Shown here one piece after another: positions 8,098 to 17,014 of a stretch of DNA of 62,033 nt. The DNA is taken from positions 1 through 62,033 of the forward strand of contig CAOJUX010000004.1 in the NCBI GenBank assembly GCA_948444795.1, given 5' to 3'. Position 1 is the first letter of the stretch. Each line of letters begins with the position of its first letter. Both the position numbers and the translations under genes were made by a program. This stretch comes from an uncultured Erysipelotrichaceae bacterium. GTDB taxonomy: Bacteria; Bacillota_I; Bacilli_A; RF39; UBA660. The notes under the pieces were generated by a model. The model had not been told where the DNA came from and did no database searches. It was given only the letters and a program-made list of their open reading frames with translations.

Positions 8098-9453
8098 ATG
8101 TTAAATATACAGACTGATTCAAGAAAGGTCAAAAAAGGAGATACTTTTGTTGCTATAGTTGGTGAAGTATTAGATGGTCATGATTATATAGAAAGTGCAA
8201 TTAAAAATGGAGCAAGTAAGATAGTTGTTTCTAAAGATTTAAATTATGGAGTTGATACTTTAGTTGTTTCAGATACTACTAAATATTTGGATGATTATTT
8301 AATTAACAATTATAGTGATAAAATAAATAGTATAAATTTAGTTGGAGTTACTGGTACTAATGGTAAAACAACTACTTGTTATTTGGCATATCAAATGCTT
8401 AAAAAACTTCATAAAAAAGTTGCTTATATTGGAACAATTGGGTTTTATTATGGAGATACTTTTAAAACTCTAAATAATACTACTCCAGGTGTTTTAGATT
8501 TATATAATATGATTTTAGAAGCAATAGATTATGGCTGTGATACAGTAGTGATGGAAATAAGTTCTCATGCTCTTGTTCAAAATAGAATTGCTGGATTAAA
8601 ATATAAAACAGTAGCTTTTACAAATTTGACTCAAGATCATTTAGATTATCATAAAACAATGGATAATTATTTAAATGCTAAATTAAAAATACTTGATTAT
8701 TTAAAAAAAGATGGAGTTTCAATTGCTAATATTGATGATGAAGCAGGAGTTAAATTTTTAATTGAGAATTCTAAATCAATATCTTTTAAAAATGGTGATT
8801 ATAAAATATTAGACTATATTGATAATGGTAATAAGATGACTATAAACTTTAGTTATGATAATAAAGATTATAATGTAGATGTTAATTTGAAAAGTAAATT
8901 TAATGTTTATAATTATATAATGTGTGTAGCTATAGTTCATAGTTTAGGTATAAGTATAAATGATATTTTGAAAGTTACTAAAGATATATATCCTCCTAAA
9001 GGAAGATGTGAACAATTTCCTGTTAATAATGGAATAGCTGTTGTTGATTATGCTCATACTCCTGATGCAGTTTTAAAAATTATAGAGGCTTTTTCAGAAA
9101 ATAAAAAAGGTAGGATAATAACAATTGTTGGTTGTGGTGGAGATAGAGATAATAAAAAAAGACCAATAATGGGTAATATTGCTACAGAAAATAGTGATTA
9201 TGTAATATTTACTGATGATAATCCTAGAACAGAAGATAATCATAAAATTATGAAAGATATAATTGATGGAGTTAATAAAGATAATTATGAAGTAATTTAT
9301 GATAGAAAAGAAGCTATTTTAAAAGGATTATCTTTAATTAATAAAAATGATGTATTATTAGTTCTAGGCAAAGGGCACGAAGATTATCAAATAATAGGTA
9401 CTACAAAACATCACTTTGATGATTCTGAAATTATAAAAGAAGCAATTAAATAA
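8098..9453 (+). CDS. murE: UDP-MurNAc-tripeptide synthetase, meso-DAP type
   Basis: MurE adds the third amino acid of the peptidoglycan stem peptide. The 451 residues include the N-terminal TDSRKVKKGDTFVAI motif, the P-loop GVTGTNGKTTT near 86, the ISSHALVQNRIAGL and NLTQDHLDYH motifs, YPPKGRCEQ, VVDYAHTPDA and the C-terminal GKGHEDYQ. The specificity motif at 374-377 is DNPR, which in this family selects meso-diaminopimelate; lysine enzymes carry a different motif. The gene is translationally close to murD and is followed by a terminator. Confidence 0.95.
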   Translation: MLNIQTDSRKVKKGDTFVAIVGEVLDGHDYIESAIKNGASKIVVSKDLNYGVDTLVVSDTTKYLDDYLINNYSDKINSINLVGVTGTNGKTTTCYLAYQMLKKLHKKVAYIGTIGFYYGDTFKTLNNTTPGVLDLYNMILEAIDYGCDTVVMEISSHALVQNRIAGLKYKTVAFTNLTQDHLDYHKTMDNYLNAKLKILDYLKKDGVSIANIDDEAGVKFLIENSKSISFKNGDYKILDYIDNGNKMTINFSYDNKDYNVDVNLKSKFNVYNYIMCVAIVHSLGISINDILKVTKDIYPPKGRCEQFPVNNGIAVVDYAHTPDAVLKIIEAFSENKKGRIITIVGCGGDRDNKKRPIMGNIATENSDYVIFTDDNPRTEDNHKIMKDIIDGVNKDNYEVIYDRKEAILKGLSLINKNDVLLVLGKGHEDYQIIGTTKHHFDDSEIIKEAIK

Positions 9454-9484
9454 AAAATGGAAGTTTGAAACTTTCATTTTTTAT
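9454..9484 (+). terminator. Terminator of murD-murE
   Basis: AAAATGGAAGTTT pairs with AAACTTTCATTTT (one G-T) and runs into Ts. Confidence 0.8.
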
Positions 9485-9757
9485 ATAAAATACTTGAAAT
9501 TTATTAATTATTTATTATAATATTTGATACATATTATTAGGAAATTTAAATAATATTAGAAAATGTATTAAAAAATTAAATTTGTATATTGATAACAAAA
9601 TAGGACAAATACAAACTTATAAAGCACTAAAATATCAAATTTATATAAATATGCTTGTGAATTTTATAGAGATTATTGAAATGAGTGTTGGTATACCTTT
9701 ATGGAAGACATTATATGTAAAATAAATTGAATTTAATTTAGATTGAAAGGGGAGTTT

Positions 9758-11005
9758 ATGTTGAAAATTATTGATAAAAGTAATAAATTTACAGCTAAAT
9801 CTTATAATATTAAAATAATATTATGTGAGTTAGCTCTTAGTTTTATGATAAGTTCTTTATTTTATGTTGATAGTAAAAAAATAACTTATGATTCAATATG
9901 TTATTATTTAGATGAAAATGATTATTTATCTGAGAATGATAAAGAATTATACAAAAATCAAAAATTATTAGATGATATACTCCCTTATTATAGAAATACT
10001 AGGATGGAGTTTAAAGCTAATTCTCGTTTTAATAATTTACATTATAAATATTATAAAAAGAGAAAGAATGTACTTGGCTATTATGACTGTAATAACCCTA
10101 ATGTAATAAATCTTAAACAAGGTAATAAAAATGTTGATTATGTTAAAGTTCATGAATATATTCATTTGTTACAAAGTAATTATAAATATTTGTATATTTC
10201 AGAAGCTTGTGCAGATATTATATCTGAAGAATATTATGATATTTCGACAGATATTTATTTAAGTGCTACTATTAATACTAAAATTTTAATGGAAATTATG
10301 GGCCCAGAAATAATATGGAATTTGAATTTTGGTAACAGTGATAAAGAATTTGTTTCAATTATAAAAGATAATTTGGATGATGATAAAGCCAATAAATTAT
10401 TAATGATATTGAGTCAATCTCCAGATAGTTATGATAATATAAATGATGATATTAGAGCGCTTTTAAATGAACTTTATTTTAATATATATGAGACTAATTT
10501 AGAAGACAATTTATATATAAAATATATAACTAATAATACTTTAATAGATAGATATTATTTTAATGAAGATAAAATTTTACAATATACTCCTTTTTATGTT
10601 GATAAAATTAAGATATTTTTAATTAAGAAAAAGTTGAGCTATAGAGAATATATTGAATATATAGAAAATAATGGTGATTTAAAATTATTAGATATTGTAT
10701 GGAAAGTGGAAAATGATAAAAATAATTACTATATAGAAGATGCTATTAAAAATAGGAAAGTAGATATTTATTATGAAGAAATTTTGTGTAATTTAACAGA
10801 AGAAGAACAAAAAAGTTATATAAATAAAGGATATATGTTAAAAAGTTTTAGAACTGATTATATTCCTGAAGAATTAACTCTCGAAATAAAAACAAGTGAT
10901 TTAAGTATGGATGAATTAAGTGAAAAATATAATTTAAAATACTTGCCAAATATATATGAAAATAATTTTTTGAATAATAAAGAAAGTTTAGGATTGAAAA
11001 GGTAA
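9758..11005 (+). CDS. Membrane-anchored zinc metalloprotease-like protein
   Basis: A 415-residue protein of no recognised family. One membrane segment lies at about 19-37 (KIILCELALSFMISSLFYV). KVHEYIHLLQ contains HExxH, and SEACADIISEEYY about 25 residues later supplies a likely third glutamate ligand, as in gluzincins. A long extracellular or cytoplasmic tail rich in charged and aromatic residues follows. The ATG at 9758 is chosen because AAGGGGAG sits 4 bases upstream; the TTG at 9743 is upstream of that site. It converges with the double-HTH gene, with two bases between their stop codons. Between murE and this gene (9528-9725) there is a 66-codon open frame without a good start, possibly a remnant. 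Confidence 0.6.
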   Translation: MLKIIDKSNKFTAKSYNIKIILCELALSFMISSLFYVDSKKITYDSICYYLDENDYLSENDKELYKNQKLLDDILPYYRNTRMEFKANSRFNNLHYKYYKKRKNVLGYYDCNNPNVINLKQGNKNVDYVKVHEYIHLLQSNYKYLYISEACADIISEEYYDISTDIYLSATINTKILMEIMGPEIIWNLNFGNSDKEFVSIIKDNLDDDKANKLLMILSQSPDSYDNINDDIRALLNELYFNIYETNLEDNLYIKYITNNTLIDRYYFNEDKILQYTPFYVDKIKIFLIKKKLSYREYIEYIENNGDLKLLDIVWKVENDKNNYYIEDAIKNRKVDIYYEEILCNLTEEEQKSYINKGYMLKSFRTDYIPEELTLEIKTSDLSMDELSEKYNLKYLPNIYENNFLNNKESLGLKR

Positions 11006-11007
11006 TT

Positions 11008-11451
11008 TTATAAAGAATTTTTTTTATTGTCTTCAATTATAATATTAAAATTGAATTTTTTTGCAATATCAATTAAAAGAATAAAATTATAATTAATACT
11101 ACCATTACTATATCTAGTAATGGTGCTTATATCTTTTTTTAAAATTTTACTAAAATCTACTATGGTTAATTTTAGTTTGTTTCTGATAATTTTAAAAACC
11201 TCATCAGGATTGTTATTGACATTTATTGTAAATTTATTGTTATTTTCTTTAATAGTGATTTTTAGATTAAATTTTTCTGCTATTTCAATTAGTAATTTAA
11301 AATCGTAATTTCTAGTGCCATTTTCATAACGTTTTATAGTTTCTTCTTTTTTATTTATTTTTTCACCAAATTGTTTTTGTGTTAAATCAGCATTTTGTCT
11401 TATAAATTTAATTATATCTTTAGCACTGTAGTTATTTGTGTTAACAAGCAT
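11008..11451 (-). CDS. Tandem helix-turn-helix (XRE-type) regulator
   Basis: The 147-residue protein contains two similar HTH units. The first is DIIKFIRQNADLTQKQFGEK with ETIKRYENGTRNYDFKLLIE. The second is EVFKIIRNKLKLTIVDFSKI with STITRYSNGSINYNFILLID. The internal repeat suggests a monomer that binds a two-part operator, or a duplicated Cro-like domain. The ATG at 11451 follows AGAGGTGAT; the GTG at 11460 is inside that site. It is divergent from the surface-protein gene at 11543, whose TTGACA promoter begins 13 bases from its start, so it may control that gene; this is inference. Confidence 0.75.
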   Translation of the reverse strand: MLVNTNNYSAKDIIKFIRQNADLTQKQFGEKINKKEETIKRYENGTRNYDFKLLIEIAEKFNLKITIKENNNKFTINVNNNPDEVFKIIRNKLKLTIVDFSKILKKDISTITRYSNGSINYNFILLIDIAKKFNFNIIIEDNKKNSL

Positions 11452-11463
11452 AAGTATCACCTC

Positions 11464-11492
11464 TTGACAATCATAATAAATATTGATATTAT
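11464..11492 (+). promoter_or_regulatory. Promoter of the surface-protein gene
   Basis: Consensus TTGACA, a 17-base spacer, then TATTAT. It overlaps the upstream region of the divergent regulator. Confidence 0.7.
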
Positions 11493-11542
11493 TTTTATAT
11501 TAAAGGGTACAAATATGCACATATAAAAAAGGAGCTAGTATA

Positions 11543-13006
11543 GTGAAAAAATTTAGTAAAAATAAAAAAAGAAATAACATAATAATTATAAGTGTAGTAA
11601 TAGTAGTAGGAATAGTCTCAATAGTAAGTTTAATTAAAAGTCATGCATATTTTAGTACATCAAAGAGTTTTGATGTATTAAAAGGAAAAGTACCAAACTT
11701 TACCAAAGGCGATATAACACTAGCAGTAATAGTAGATGGAGTAAAACAAGAAGATTTTCCCGATAAAAATGGATATAAATATGTCGGCTATGAATGTAAT
11801 AACGATGCTAAACTAACATGGAATAATGAAACATGGAGAGTATTAATAGATACAGATAAACCCACAATATGTACTCTAAAGTTTGAAACAAAGAATAATA
11901 GTTTAAATGGAAGTGAACCAGTAGTAAAAGAAGGATTAATACCAATAGTTATAGCAAATGATGGAACAGTAACAAAAGCAAATATAAAAGATAAATGGTA
12001 TAGTTATGAAGAAAGTAAATGGGCCAATGCTGTAATACTAAATGAGGCAGATAATTATAAAGAAGGAGACATAATACCAGAAGAAGCAATAGAATCATAT
12101 TTTGTCTGGATCCCAAAATATAGATATAAGTTATTTAATGTAGAGGGTAATAGTATTCCAGCTCAAGAAATAGAGATAGAAATAGGAGATTATAATACAG
12201 TTGATTCAGAAACAGAGTGTAAAGCCACAAATAAAAGTGGAGATAATGGAACATGTGAAAATGGCAAATGGATGACGCATCCAGCATTTACATCACTTGA
12301 TGTAACAGGAATATGGGTAGGAAAATTTGAAACAACAGGAACAGTAGATAAAGTAACAGTAAAACCAAATATAGCAAGTTTAAGAGATATAGATGGAAGT
12401 ACAATGTATAATACTTCATATAACTATAAAAGAAATTTAGATAGTCATATGATGAAGAATACTGAATGGGGAGCGCTTGTCTATCTAACAAATTCCAAAT
12501 ATGGCCGAGGAAATAGTGAAGTATGGATAAATAATTATTGGAATAATGAAACAAAAACAGGATGTACAGGAGAAAGTGCATCAGCATCAAGTACAACAAG
12601 TTGTGCAAATCCATATGGAAATGGAAAAAATAATGTCCATGGATCAACAACAGATAATATTTCAGGAATATATGATACTTCAGGAGGAGCATGGGATATG
12701 GTAATGGGAAACTTTAATAATACTCAATCTAATTTTGGATCAACTGCAGTATCAAGTATCCTATCAAGATATAAAGATATATATACAGGGGCAAGTGCAA
12801 ATACAAATAAGATATTAGGAGATGCAACAGGAGAAACCCAAGGATGGAATGGGGACTATGCCGTTTTTGCATATTCTACAGCACCTTGGTTTATACGAGG
12901 AGGCTATTATAGTAATTCAACTGTTGCAGGTATTTTCTTTTTTAGCCGTGGAAATGCTGATGTTTCTTACAATGGAAGTTTCCGCGTAGTCCTTTTCACC
13001 AAATAA
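11543..13006 (+). CDS. Secreted surface protein with FGE/C-type-lectin-like C-terminal domain
   Basis: The 487-residue protein has a basic N-terminus and one membrane segment (about 12-31). The segment is followed by HAYFSTS, similar to SipW-type signal regions. Residues 40-118 form an N-terminal module shared almost unchanged with the genes at 48586 and 52070 (GKVPNFTKGDITLA, FPDKNGYKYVGYEC). The C-terminal 250 residues have IYDTSGGAWDMVMGN, WFIRGGYYSN and GSFRVVL. These correspond to the GNVWEW, RGGSW and GFR signatures of the formylglycine-generating-enzyme sulfatase fold, which is also the fold of many hypervariable lectins. Codon use favours A-ending codons, unlike neighbouring genes, and turns C-rich at the last 58 codons. 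The start is GTG after AAAAGGAGC. Surface adhesion is inferred. Confidence 0.75.
   Translation: MKKFSKNKKRNNIIIISVVIVVGIVSIVSLIKSHAYFSTSKSFDVLKGKVPNFTKGDITLAVIVDGVKQEDFPDKNGYKYVGYECNNDAKLTWNNETWRVLIDTDKPTICTLKFETKNNSLNGSEPVVKEGLIPIVIANDGTVTKANIKDKWYSYEESKWANAVILNEADNYKEGDIIPEEAIESYFVWIPKYRYKLFNVEGNSIPAQEIEIEIGDYNTVDSETECKATNKSGDNGTCENGKWMTHPAFTSLDVTGIWVGKFETTGTVDKVTVKPNIASLRDIDGSTMYNTSYNYKRNLDSHMMKNTEWGALVYLTNSKYGRGNSEVWINNYWNNETKTGCTGESASASSTTSCANPYGNGKNNVHGSTTDNISGIYDTSGGAWDMVMGNFNNTQSNFGSTAVSSILSRYKDIYTGASANTNKILGDATGETQGWNGDYAVFAYSTAPWFIRGGYYSNSTVAGIFFFSRGNADVSYNGSFRVVLFTK
12838..13003 (+). other. Candidate hypervariable segment of the surface protein
   Basis: In the last 58 codons about eleven end in C (gac, gcc, ggc, ttc, agc, tac, cgc, gtc, acc), while C-ending codons are rare in the rest of the gene. 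In the paralogue at 52070 the same segment keeps the scaffold positions but differs at most variable sites and again has many NNC or NNT codons. That pattern is expected of a diversity-generating retroelement variable region. No reverse transcriptase or template repeat is seen in this window. Confidence 0.35.
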
Positions 13007-13070
13007 ATAAAAATTTTATGTAAAATATTATTTTTGTTTTATAATAACAAATGAAAAAGGAGATGATTTT

Positions 13071-13694
13071 ATGAACGAATCTATTATTAATTTTTATTTA
13101 CTTGCTAATAAATTAAAATATGTTATTCGTACTGGTTGGAAAGAAGTAAAAATATCTAAAGAAAGAATTGAGTCAGTTGCAGAACATGTTTATGGTTGTA
13201 TTATTTTATCAATTGTAACTATTAGTGAAGGTAAAATTGATTTAGATTTATTAAAAATAATTAAGTTAATTGTTATTAAAGAATTAGAAAAGATTAACTT
13301 AGATAAAGAATATACTTTAAATGGTGATAAGATTACTGATAGAAAAGAAAAAGCTTTAGCTACAATTAAAGCTTTAGTTAAAGGTTTAATAGCTGAAGAT
13401 GAACTTATAAATTTGTTTGAAGAAGCTTATGATATGACTTCTAAAGAAGCCAAATTTGCTTTTCAAATTATGAAAATTGAATCTGACTTCCAAGCTAAAA
13501 TATATGATTTAAATGGAGAATTTAGTTTAGAAGTAGCTAAAGAGGATGCTAAAGGCTATGGAGAAGAGCTATCTAAAGAAATTATACCTCAAATGAAAAA
13601 TGCGAGTGATGGGTGGATATTATTTGATAGAAGATACTATGAAGATGAAATTTTTAAAAATCTATCACAAGATATTCAAGATATGTCTATTTAG
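13071..13694 (+). CDS. HD-domain (YfbR-like) phosphohydrolase relative with a changed motif
   Basis: The 207 residues align by pattern with HD-superfamily nucleotidases. LKYVIRTGWKEVKISKERIESVAEHVYG contains the first metal histidine. The next motif normally reads HELEE or HDxxE, but here it is VIKELEKI, with lysine in place of the histidine. A later histidine/aspartate site is also not obvious. The enzyme may therefore be inactive or use other ligands. A strong AAAAAGGAG site precedes the ATG, and a terminator follows. Family assignment is fairly firm; activity is doubtful. Confidence 0.65.
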   Translation: MNESIINFYLLANKLKYVIRTGWKEVKISKERIESVAEHVYGCIILSIVTISEGKIDLDLLKIIKLIVIKELEKINLDKEYTLNGDKITDRKEKALATIKALVKGLIAEDELINLFEEAYDMTSKEAKFAFQIMKIESDFQAKIYDLNGEFSLEVAKEDAKGYGEELSKEIIPQMKNASDGWILFDRRYYEDEIFKNLSQDIQDMSI

Positions 13695-13700
13695 TTAAAG

Positions 13701-13731
13701 AATATTTACATTTATTTGTAAATATTTTTTT
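13701..13731 (+). terminator. Terminator after the HD gene
   Basis: AATATTTACA pairs with TGTAAATATT around a short loop, followed by eight Ts. Confidence 0.85.
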
Positions 13732-13765
13732 TAGTCACTTTGTAGTCACAATTATGCCATATAAT
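13732..13765 (+). promoter_or_regulatory. Transporter operon promoter with paired operator repeats
   Basis: TAGTCAC occurs at 13732-13738 and again at 13743-13749, an 11-base period. The -10 TATAAT is at 13760-13765; the -35 position reads ACTTTG, a poor match. Direct half-sites one helical turn apart over a weak -35 are typical of OmpR-family activators, and such a regulator is encoded in the same operon. Confidence 0.55.
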
Positions 13766-13787
13766 TAAAATGAAAGGAAGGATTTTA

Positions 13788-14468
13788 ATGGAAATATTAA
13801 AAGTTGATAATTTGACTAAAACATATGGGAATGGCGATGAGAAAATTAATGCTGTTGATCATATAAGTTTTTCAGTAGAAAAAGGGGAATTTGTTGCAAT
13901 TGTTGGTGCAAGTGGTAGTGGTAAATCTACATTACTTCATTTACTTGGTGGTGTTGATAGGCCTACTAGTGGTAAAGTATATATGGATGGATCTGATATA
14001 TATAAATTAAGTGATAATAATCTTTCTATATTTAGAAGAAGACAAATTGGGATAATTTATCAATTTTATAATTTAATACCAATATTAAATGTTAAAGAAA
14101 ATATAATGCTACCATGTGATTTAGATGGAGCAAAGGTGTCAGATAAAAGACTTGATGAGGTTTTAGAAATACTAAACTTAAAAAATAGAAGTAATCATTT
14201 GCCAAATGAACTTTCAGGAGGCCAACAACAAAGAGTTTCTATAGGCAGAGCTATTATAAATAATCCTGCTATTGTTCTTGCTGATGAGCCGACGGGTAAT
14301 TTAGATTCTAAAGCAAGTGATGAAATAGTATCTCTTTTAAAAATGTCAAACAAAAAATTTAACCAAACTATTATTATGATAACTCATGATGTAGAAATAG
14401 CAAAAGAAGCTGATCGTATTATTACTATTGAGGATGGTAAAATAATAAAGGATGAAAAAATAGCATGA
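13788..14468 (+). CDS. ABC transporter ATPase, MacB/BceA type
   Basis: The 226-residue protein powers the permease encoded next. Walker A is VGASGSGKST, the Q loop lies in IYQFYNLIPILNV, the signature is LSGGQQQR, Walker B is AIVLADEPTGNLDS, and the switch histidine is in MITHD. The ATG at 13788 follows AAAGGAAGG; the ATG at 13770 lies upstream of that site. The stop overlaps the permease start by 4 bases. The group works in antimicrobial peptide sensing, resistance or lipoprotein-like extrusion by mechanotransmission. Confidence 0.9.
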   Translation: MEILKVDNLTKTYGNGDEKINAVDHISFSVEKGEFVAIVGASGSGKSTLLHLLGGVDRPTSGKVYMDGSDIYKLSDNNLSIFRRRQIGIIYQFYNLIPILNVKENIMLPCDLDGAKVSDKRLDEVLEILNLKNRSNHLPNELSGGQQQRVSIGRAIINNPAIVLADEPTGNLDSKASDEIVSLLKMSNKKFNQTIIMITHDVEIAKEADRIITIEDGKIIKDEKIA

Positions 14469-16960
14469 ATGTATTAAATAAACTAACTAAACGAAATTTA
14501 GCTTTAAATAAAAAGAGAACAATTGTCACAATAATAGGAATAATATTATCAACGGCTTTATTAGTTTGTGTCTCTGGAATGGTTACGAGTTTTAGAAAGA
14601 CTTTAATTAATGATACTATTAAGGATAATGGTTATTATCATGTTAAAGTTGATAATATGACAGAAGAAGATATCAATATTTTGAAAGATAATAGAAATAT
14701 TGCAGACTTTTATTTAGAAAGTGAAATAGGTTATGTTAAGTTTTCTTCAAAAAATGAGCGTAAACCTTATATATATCTAACTTCTTTTGATAAAAAAGCA
14801 TTAGAGAATTTGCCTGTTAATGTAATAGAAGGAAGATTTCCTCAAAATGAAAATGAGATTTTAATTAGTAAATATATGATTGAAGATGGAGGTTTTTCTT
14901 TAAAAATAGGTGAAGATATAGTATTTGATATTGGAGATAGAGTTTCTTATAAAAATGGAGAGAAGAGTATTCTAAATCAGAATAATCCTTTTAATTATTA
15001 TTCGGATGATGAAGAAAAAGAAGATTTTGAATTTAAGCTAAAGAAAACTTATAAAGTTGTTGGTATTATGGATCGTATGTCTTACACTTTAGATAGATAT
15101 GATACTCCTGGATATGCATGTATAACATATAAAGAAAAGGAAGATAATTTAAGTAATGCTTATATACTATATAAAAATGCTGGTAATTATGATAAATATA
15201 CTAAAGATATAGTAAGTGATAAATATAATTATAAATATAATAATGAATATTTGCGTTATTTGGGAGTTTTAAAAAGTGGAACTATGAATGCTTTATATTT
15301 AGTGGCTTTAGTTGTTATTGGTATTATTATAATATCTAGTGTATTTGTTATTAAAAATAGTTTTGCTATATCAATTACAGAAAAATATAAAATGTATGGA
15401 ATGCTTCGTAGTGTAGGTGCTACAAGTAAACAGATAAAGAAAAATGTTTTATATGAAGGCTTTTTCTTAGGGCTTATTGCAATACCAATTGGTATTTTGA
15501 TTGGAATTTTAGCTGTGATAATTTTAGTATTATTAATTAATTTAATAATTGGGGATTTTTTAGCGGGTGTTAAGTTTGTTTATAGTGTTCCTCTAATTCC
15601 TATACTTGTTTCAATTATTCTGGCTAGTTTAACAATTTATTTTTCTACTATATTTACTTCAAGACGAGCTGGAAAAATTAGTGCTATTGATGCAATTAGA
15701 AGTAATAATGATATTAAAATTCAAAGAAAAAAATTAAAAACACCTAAGATAATTTCTAAATTATTTAAAACTGGGGGAGTAATTGCTTATAAAAATTTAA
15801 AACGTAATAAAAAGAAGTATCGCACTACTGTAGTATCTATTGTTGTGAGTATATTTGTTTTCATATCTTTGTCTTCATTTATAAATTTTGGCTTTAAAAT
15901 GGCAGGTACTTATTATAAAAATTTGGATTATAATTTTACAATATTTGATTCTGAAAATAATAATAATTTTGATAAAATACAAAGGTTTGATGGGATTGAA
16001 AGAATGAGTTTAATAAGAGAAGATTCGCTTAAAATTAATGATGATGTTTATTCTGATTTTGGCAAAAAAATAAGTGATTTATATGTAGATGATACTATTA
16101 GTATTACCATTGCTTCAGTTGGTGATGAAGAATTTAATCGTTTTATGAAAAAAATAGGTCTAAATGATAAAAATAAAGCAATTTTAATAGATGAATATAA
16201 AGAAATTATTAATAAAAAAACTTATGTAGGTAATTTATATAATTATAAAAATAATGATACTATAAATGGTACTATTTTAGATAATGGTAAATCTTTTAAA
16301 ATAGAGATTGTTAGAAGTAATGAAAGACCTATGGGATTAGAAAATACCTATTCAAATAGTGGTTTCTTGATTGTAAGTGATGAAATATTTAATACATATT
16401 TTTCAAGTTTAAGTACTAGTTTAAATCTTAAAGTTTCGAATACTAAAGAATTTACTGAAAGAATAAATAATCTAAAAAAAGAAGATAAAAATTATAGCAA
16501 TATTATGTATAATAATTTAGAAGAATTTGCTCGAGAACAAAATTCTATGATTCTTATAGTTTCTATATTCTTATATGGGTTTATTACGGTAATAAGTTTA
16601 ATTGGTATTACTAATATATTTAATACAATTACAACTAATATGAATTTAAGAAGTAAAGAATTTGCAATGCTTAAAAGTATTGGTATGACTCATAAAGAAT
16701 TTAATAGAATGATAAGACTTGAAAGTATATTTTATGGATTTAAATCACTTATTATTGGAATACCTTTAGGATTAATTGGTTCATATTTAATTTATAAAGC
16801 TTTTCAAAGTGGTTTAGATTTTGGCTATGAATTACCAATAAATGCTTTAATAATTGTTGTAATATTTGTTAGTATAATTATTGGGATTATTATGAAATAT
16901 TCATTATCTAAGATTAATAAACAAAATATTATTGATACGATTAGAAATGATAATATATAG
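14465..16960 (+). CDS. FtsX/MacB-type ABC permease with two extracellular domains
   Basis: The 831 residues form two FtsX-like halves. Each has one helix (about 18-40; 448-470), a large extracellular domain of some 220 residues, then three helices (about 273-395; 692-820). Inner-loop motifs KYKMYGMLRSVGATSKQIKK and SKEFAMLKSIGMTHKEFNRM confirm the FtsX family. This eight-helix arrangement differs from the ten-helix BceB with its single extracellular domain. Together with the ATPase, response regulator and kinase it forms a peptide-stress detection and resistance module by context; the ligand is unknown. Confidence 0.85.
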   Translation: MNVLNKLTKRNLALNKKRTIVTIIGIILSTALLVCVSGMVTSFRKTLINDTIKDNGYYHVKVDNMTEEDINILKDNRNIADFYLESEIGYVKFSSKNERKPYIYLTSFDKKALENLPVNVIEGRFPQNENEILISKYMIEDGGFSLKIGEDIVFDIGDRVSYKNGEKSILNQNNPFNYYSDDEEKEDFEFKLKKTYKVVGIMDRMSYTLDRYDTPGYACITYKEKEDNLSNAYILYKNAGNYDKYTKDIVSDKYNYKYNNEYLRYLGVLKSGTMNALYLVALVVIGIIIISSVFVIKNSFAISITEKYKMYGMLRSVGATSKQIKKNVLYEGFFLGLIAIPIGILIGILAVIILVLLINLIIGDFLAGVKFVYSVPLIPILVSIILASLTIYFSTIFTSRRAGKISAIDAIRSNNDIKIQRKKLKTPKIISKLFKTGGVIAYKNLKRNKKKYRTTVVSIVVSIFVFISLSSFINFGFKMAGTYYKNLDYNFTIFDSENNNNFDKIQRFDGIERMSLIREDSLKINDDVYSDFGKKISDLYVDDTISITIASVGDEEFNRFMKKIGLNDKNKAILIDEYKEIINKKTYVGNLYNYKNNDTINGTILDNGKSFKIEIVRSNERPMGLENTYSNSGFLIVSDEIFNTYFSSLSTSLNLKVSNTKEFTERINNLKKEDKNYSNIMYNNLEEFAREQNSMILIVSIFLYGFITVISLIGITNIFNTITTNMNLRSKEFAMLKSIGMTHKEFNRMIRLESIFYGFKSLIIGIPLGLIGSYLIYKAFQSGLDFGYELPINALIIVVIFVSIIIGIIMKYSLSKINKQNIIDTIRNDNI

Positions 16961-17014
16961 GAAATCAATTGATTTCTTTTTTATGTTATACTTATTATAC
17001 GAGGAGAAATTGTT

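Noticed and set aside
9528..9725. 66-codon open frame ending MSVGIPLWKTLYVK
   Set aside because: No ATG or ribosome binding site in the right place; at most a gene remnant before the metalloprotease.
12288..12692. Minus-strand 134-codon frame inside the surface-protein gene
   Set aside because: It is the antisense shadow of a real gene, rich in Leu, Tyr and His as expected for an AT-rich complement.
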